Source: Glebionis coronaria (lineage: Eukaryota > Streptophyta > Magnoliopsida > Asterales > Asteraceae). Taken from it: 64,000 nt of DNA. This document shows positions 62,886 through 64,000 of this stretch, piece by piece; position 1 is the first letter of the stretch; each line of letters begins with the position of its first letter. The stretch lies in the NCBI GenBank assembly GCA_025667525.1, contig CM046875.1, forward strand, positions 122,564,340 to 122,628,339, given 5' to 3'. The notes beneath the pieces were generated by a model. It did no database searches, was not told where the DNA came from, and saw only the letters and a list, made by a program, of their open reading frames with translations. A program made the translations under genes and the position numbers.

Positions 62886-63545
62886 CCTATCGAATTTATT
62901 GCTCAACAACAAATATGAAGTATTTAATGGTAAAATAGTTAGAGGCATGGGCAAGCCGATTATTACACTTTTAGGGTACATAAAAAAAAGTATTGCATAA
63001 AGAGAATAGTGAATGTAATTGACAAAATTATTGGCTCGTTGACCCATAACGTAACTAGAATCATGAAAAGCATTAAGAAAGAGGGGCATTTGTTGAAAGT
63101 GCAATGGAATGGAGGAATTAGGTATCAAGTCTCGGTGTCATTGGGTGATCGGTGTGTTGTGAATGTAATGACTAGGACATGTTCATGCAAGAAACGGGAA
63201 TTAACATGGATTTATTAAATCTGTTATTGCATCTTGGGGACATGGCTTTGAATGACCAGGATGTACCACCCTCAAAAAGCTTGGATAAATCCTTGTTATT
63301 GGTTGACTACATGGATGGAAACATTCCTTACAAGGTGAAACTAATTAATGGAAGCAATCACTGAAAGAAGTCTACATATCCAGCAACACTTTTGCCGCCC
63401 ATCATCATGTTTATATAGGCATTACCTAAAAAGAAAAGAAAGAGATAAAAAGTTGAGGATGGACTACTTGTGAAAGATGGTAAACTAAGCAAGAAAGAAA
63501 TGATTCATATGAAAACACTAGACACAATAAGAAAATAAGCAAATG
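62886..63545 (+). pseudogene. MULE (MuDR-type) transposase, C-terminal remnant
   Basis: Plus-strand pieces in shifting frames match the end of plant MULE transposases: LLNNKYEVFNGKIVRGMGKP, IITLLGYIKKSIA, then VEWNGG-like VQWNGGIRYQV, CVVNVMTRTCSCKKRELT (start of a SWIM-type CxC zinc finger whose CxH half is lost), DMALNDQDVPP, YKVKLINGSNH, KKSTYPATLLPP and PKKKRKR. The last is a lysine-rich tail. A degraded trace of the terminal CCHC-like region (VKDGKLSKKEM) reaches 63540. The catalytic DDE domain lies outside and is not present here. Multiple stops and frameshifts make it dead. Confidence 0.78.
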
Positions 63546-64000
63546 GCAAAGTCAAACTTGAACAACTAATAGCCAGGGACCAAAAGTGAAATAATGAAAA
63601 TATTGAAAAACTCACATGGCTGAAAAGTCAAATAGGAGTCGAAGTAACGACAATTACATATATCGGGGCTCGAGGTACTAAACATGCACCCAAAATCAAC
63701 TTTTACGATTAAAGGACGCGACCCTGTCATCTGAGGACCAAATTCATAAATGGACCTCGCTTCAGGGACCAACGTTGTAATTCACTTTATTGAAAAAGTT
63801 CAAAGTTGTAACCATTAAACAAAAAGATATAGTTGCATTTTGTTGAGACTTGACTTATATTTAAGGGTAGTGGTTTGCATATTTTTATAATTGATTAAGA
63901 TACTAAAAAACATACATTAATCGGTTATACTTTAAATATAAACTGCTTAAAATGTTTGTAAATCGAATGTTTTAATCAATTTTGTGAGTGTCTCAACTAA
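63546..64000. other. Unassigned sequence at the right edge
   Basis: No motif, LTR end or RNA gene seen; the 68-codon minus-strand frame at 63566-63772 has no support. The right part is AT-rich. Confidence 0.5.

Overview
This window is nuclear DNA from a flowering plant. The evidence is a spliced WD40-type host gene with canonical GT-AG introns, long plant LTR retrotransposons (Copia, Athila, Tat/Grande-like and Tekay-type chromovirus), MITEs, a MULE remnant and a nuclear copy of chloroplast ycf2. The style of several elements (Tekay with an extra 5' ORF, SIRE-like LTRs, a gypsy-type antisense ORF) suggests the daisy family (Asteraceae). That is an inference, not a proof. Nothing prokaryotic is present.

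Layout. 1-2211: 5' end of a Copia element read right to left, with LTR 1706-2211 and a broken gag. About 3110-4347: 3' end of a chromovirus LTR. About 4875-5315: plastid ycf2 fragment. 5316-9299: AT-rich intergenic DNA with a foldback MULE-type MITE (7531-7702) and two degraded GC-rich repeats. 9300-9465: a second MITE that ends inside the stop codon of the host gene. 9464-13428: the only host gene I can support, eight coding exons on the minus strand encoding a 485-residue WD40-like protein, with a telomere-motif box in its leader.

From 14318 to about 62885 almost everything is one stack of nested retrotransposons. The outer element is a Tat/Grande-like Gypsy on the minus strand. It has a 3' LTR at 14318-14824, an antisense ORF cut in two, a tandem-repeat 3' region, and an integrase cut in two. 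Inserted in it are: (i) a 12.2-kb gene-poor SIRE-like Copia derivative (15748-27976, TSD taacc), itself carrying a 3.46-kb solo LTR (20267-23729, TSD ccggc); (ii) a 2.79-kb solo LTR (30118-32907, TSD cttta) with a 167-bp (TA)n tract; (iii) an Athila element on the plus strand (34520-62449, TSD gtgtg), which carries a complete Tekay chromovirus on the minus strand (47467-61191, TSD ctttg) in its 3' LTR. From about 62886 to 63545 there is a decayed MULE transposase C-terminus. The rest is unassigned.

No retrotransposon gag-pol here is intact; each carries stops or frameshifts. The best preserved is Tekay, whose pol is broken mainly by single-base nonsense changes and which keeps an intact 277-codon ORF of unknown function between its primer-binding site and gag. 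The most unusual signals are a GC-rich palindrome that recurs seven times through the SIRE-like element and its LTRs, a short module shared by four kinds of chromovirus LTR, and the MITE that supplies part of a host stop codon. All boundaries come from reading the sequence by eye; no alignment or database search was run.
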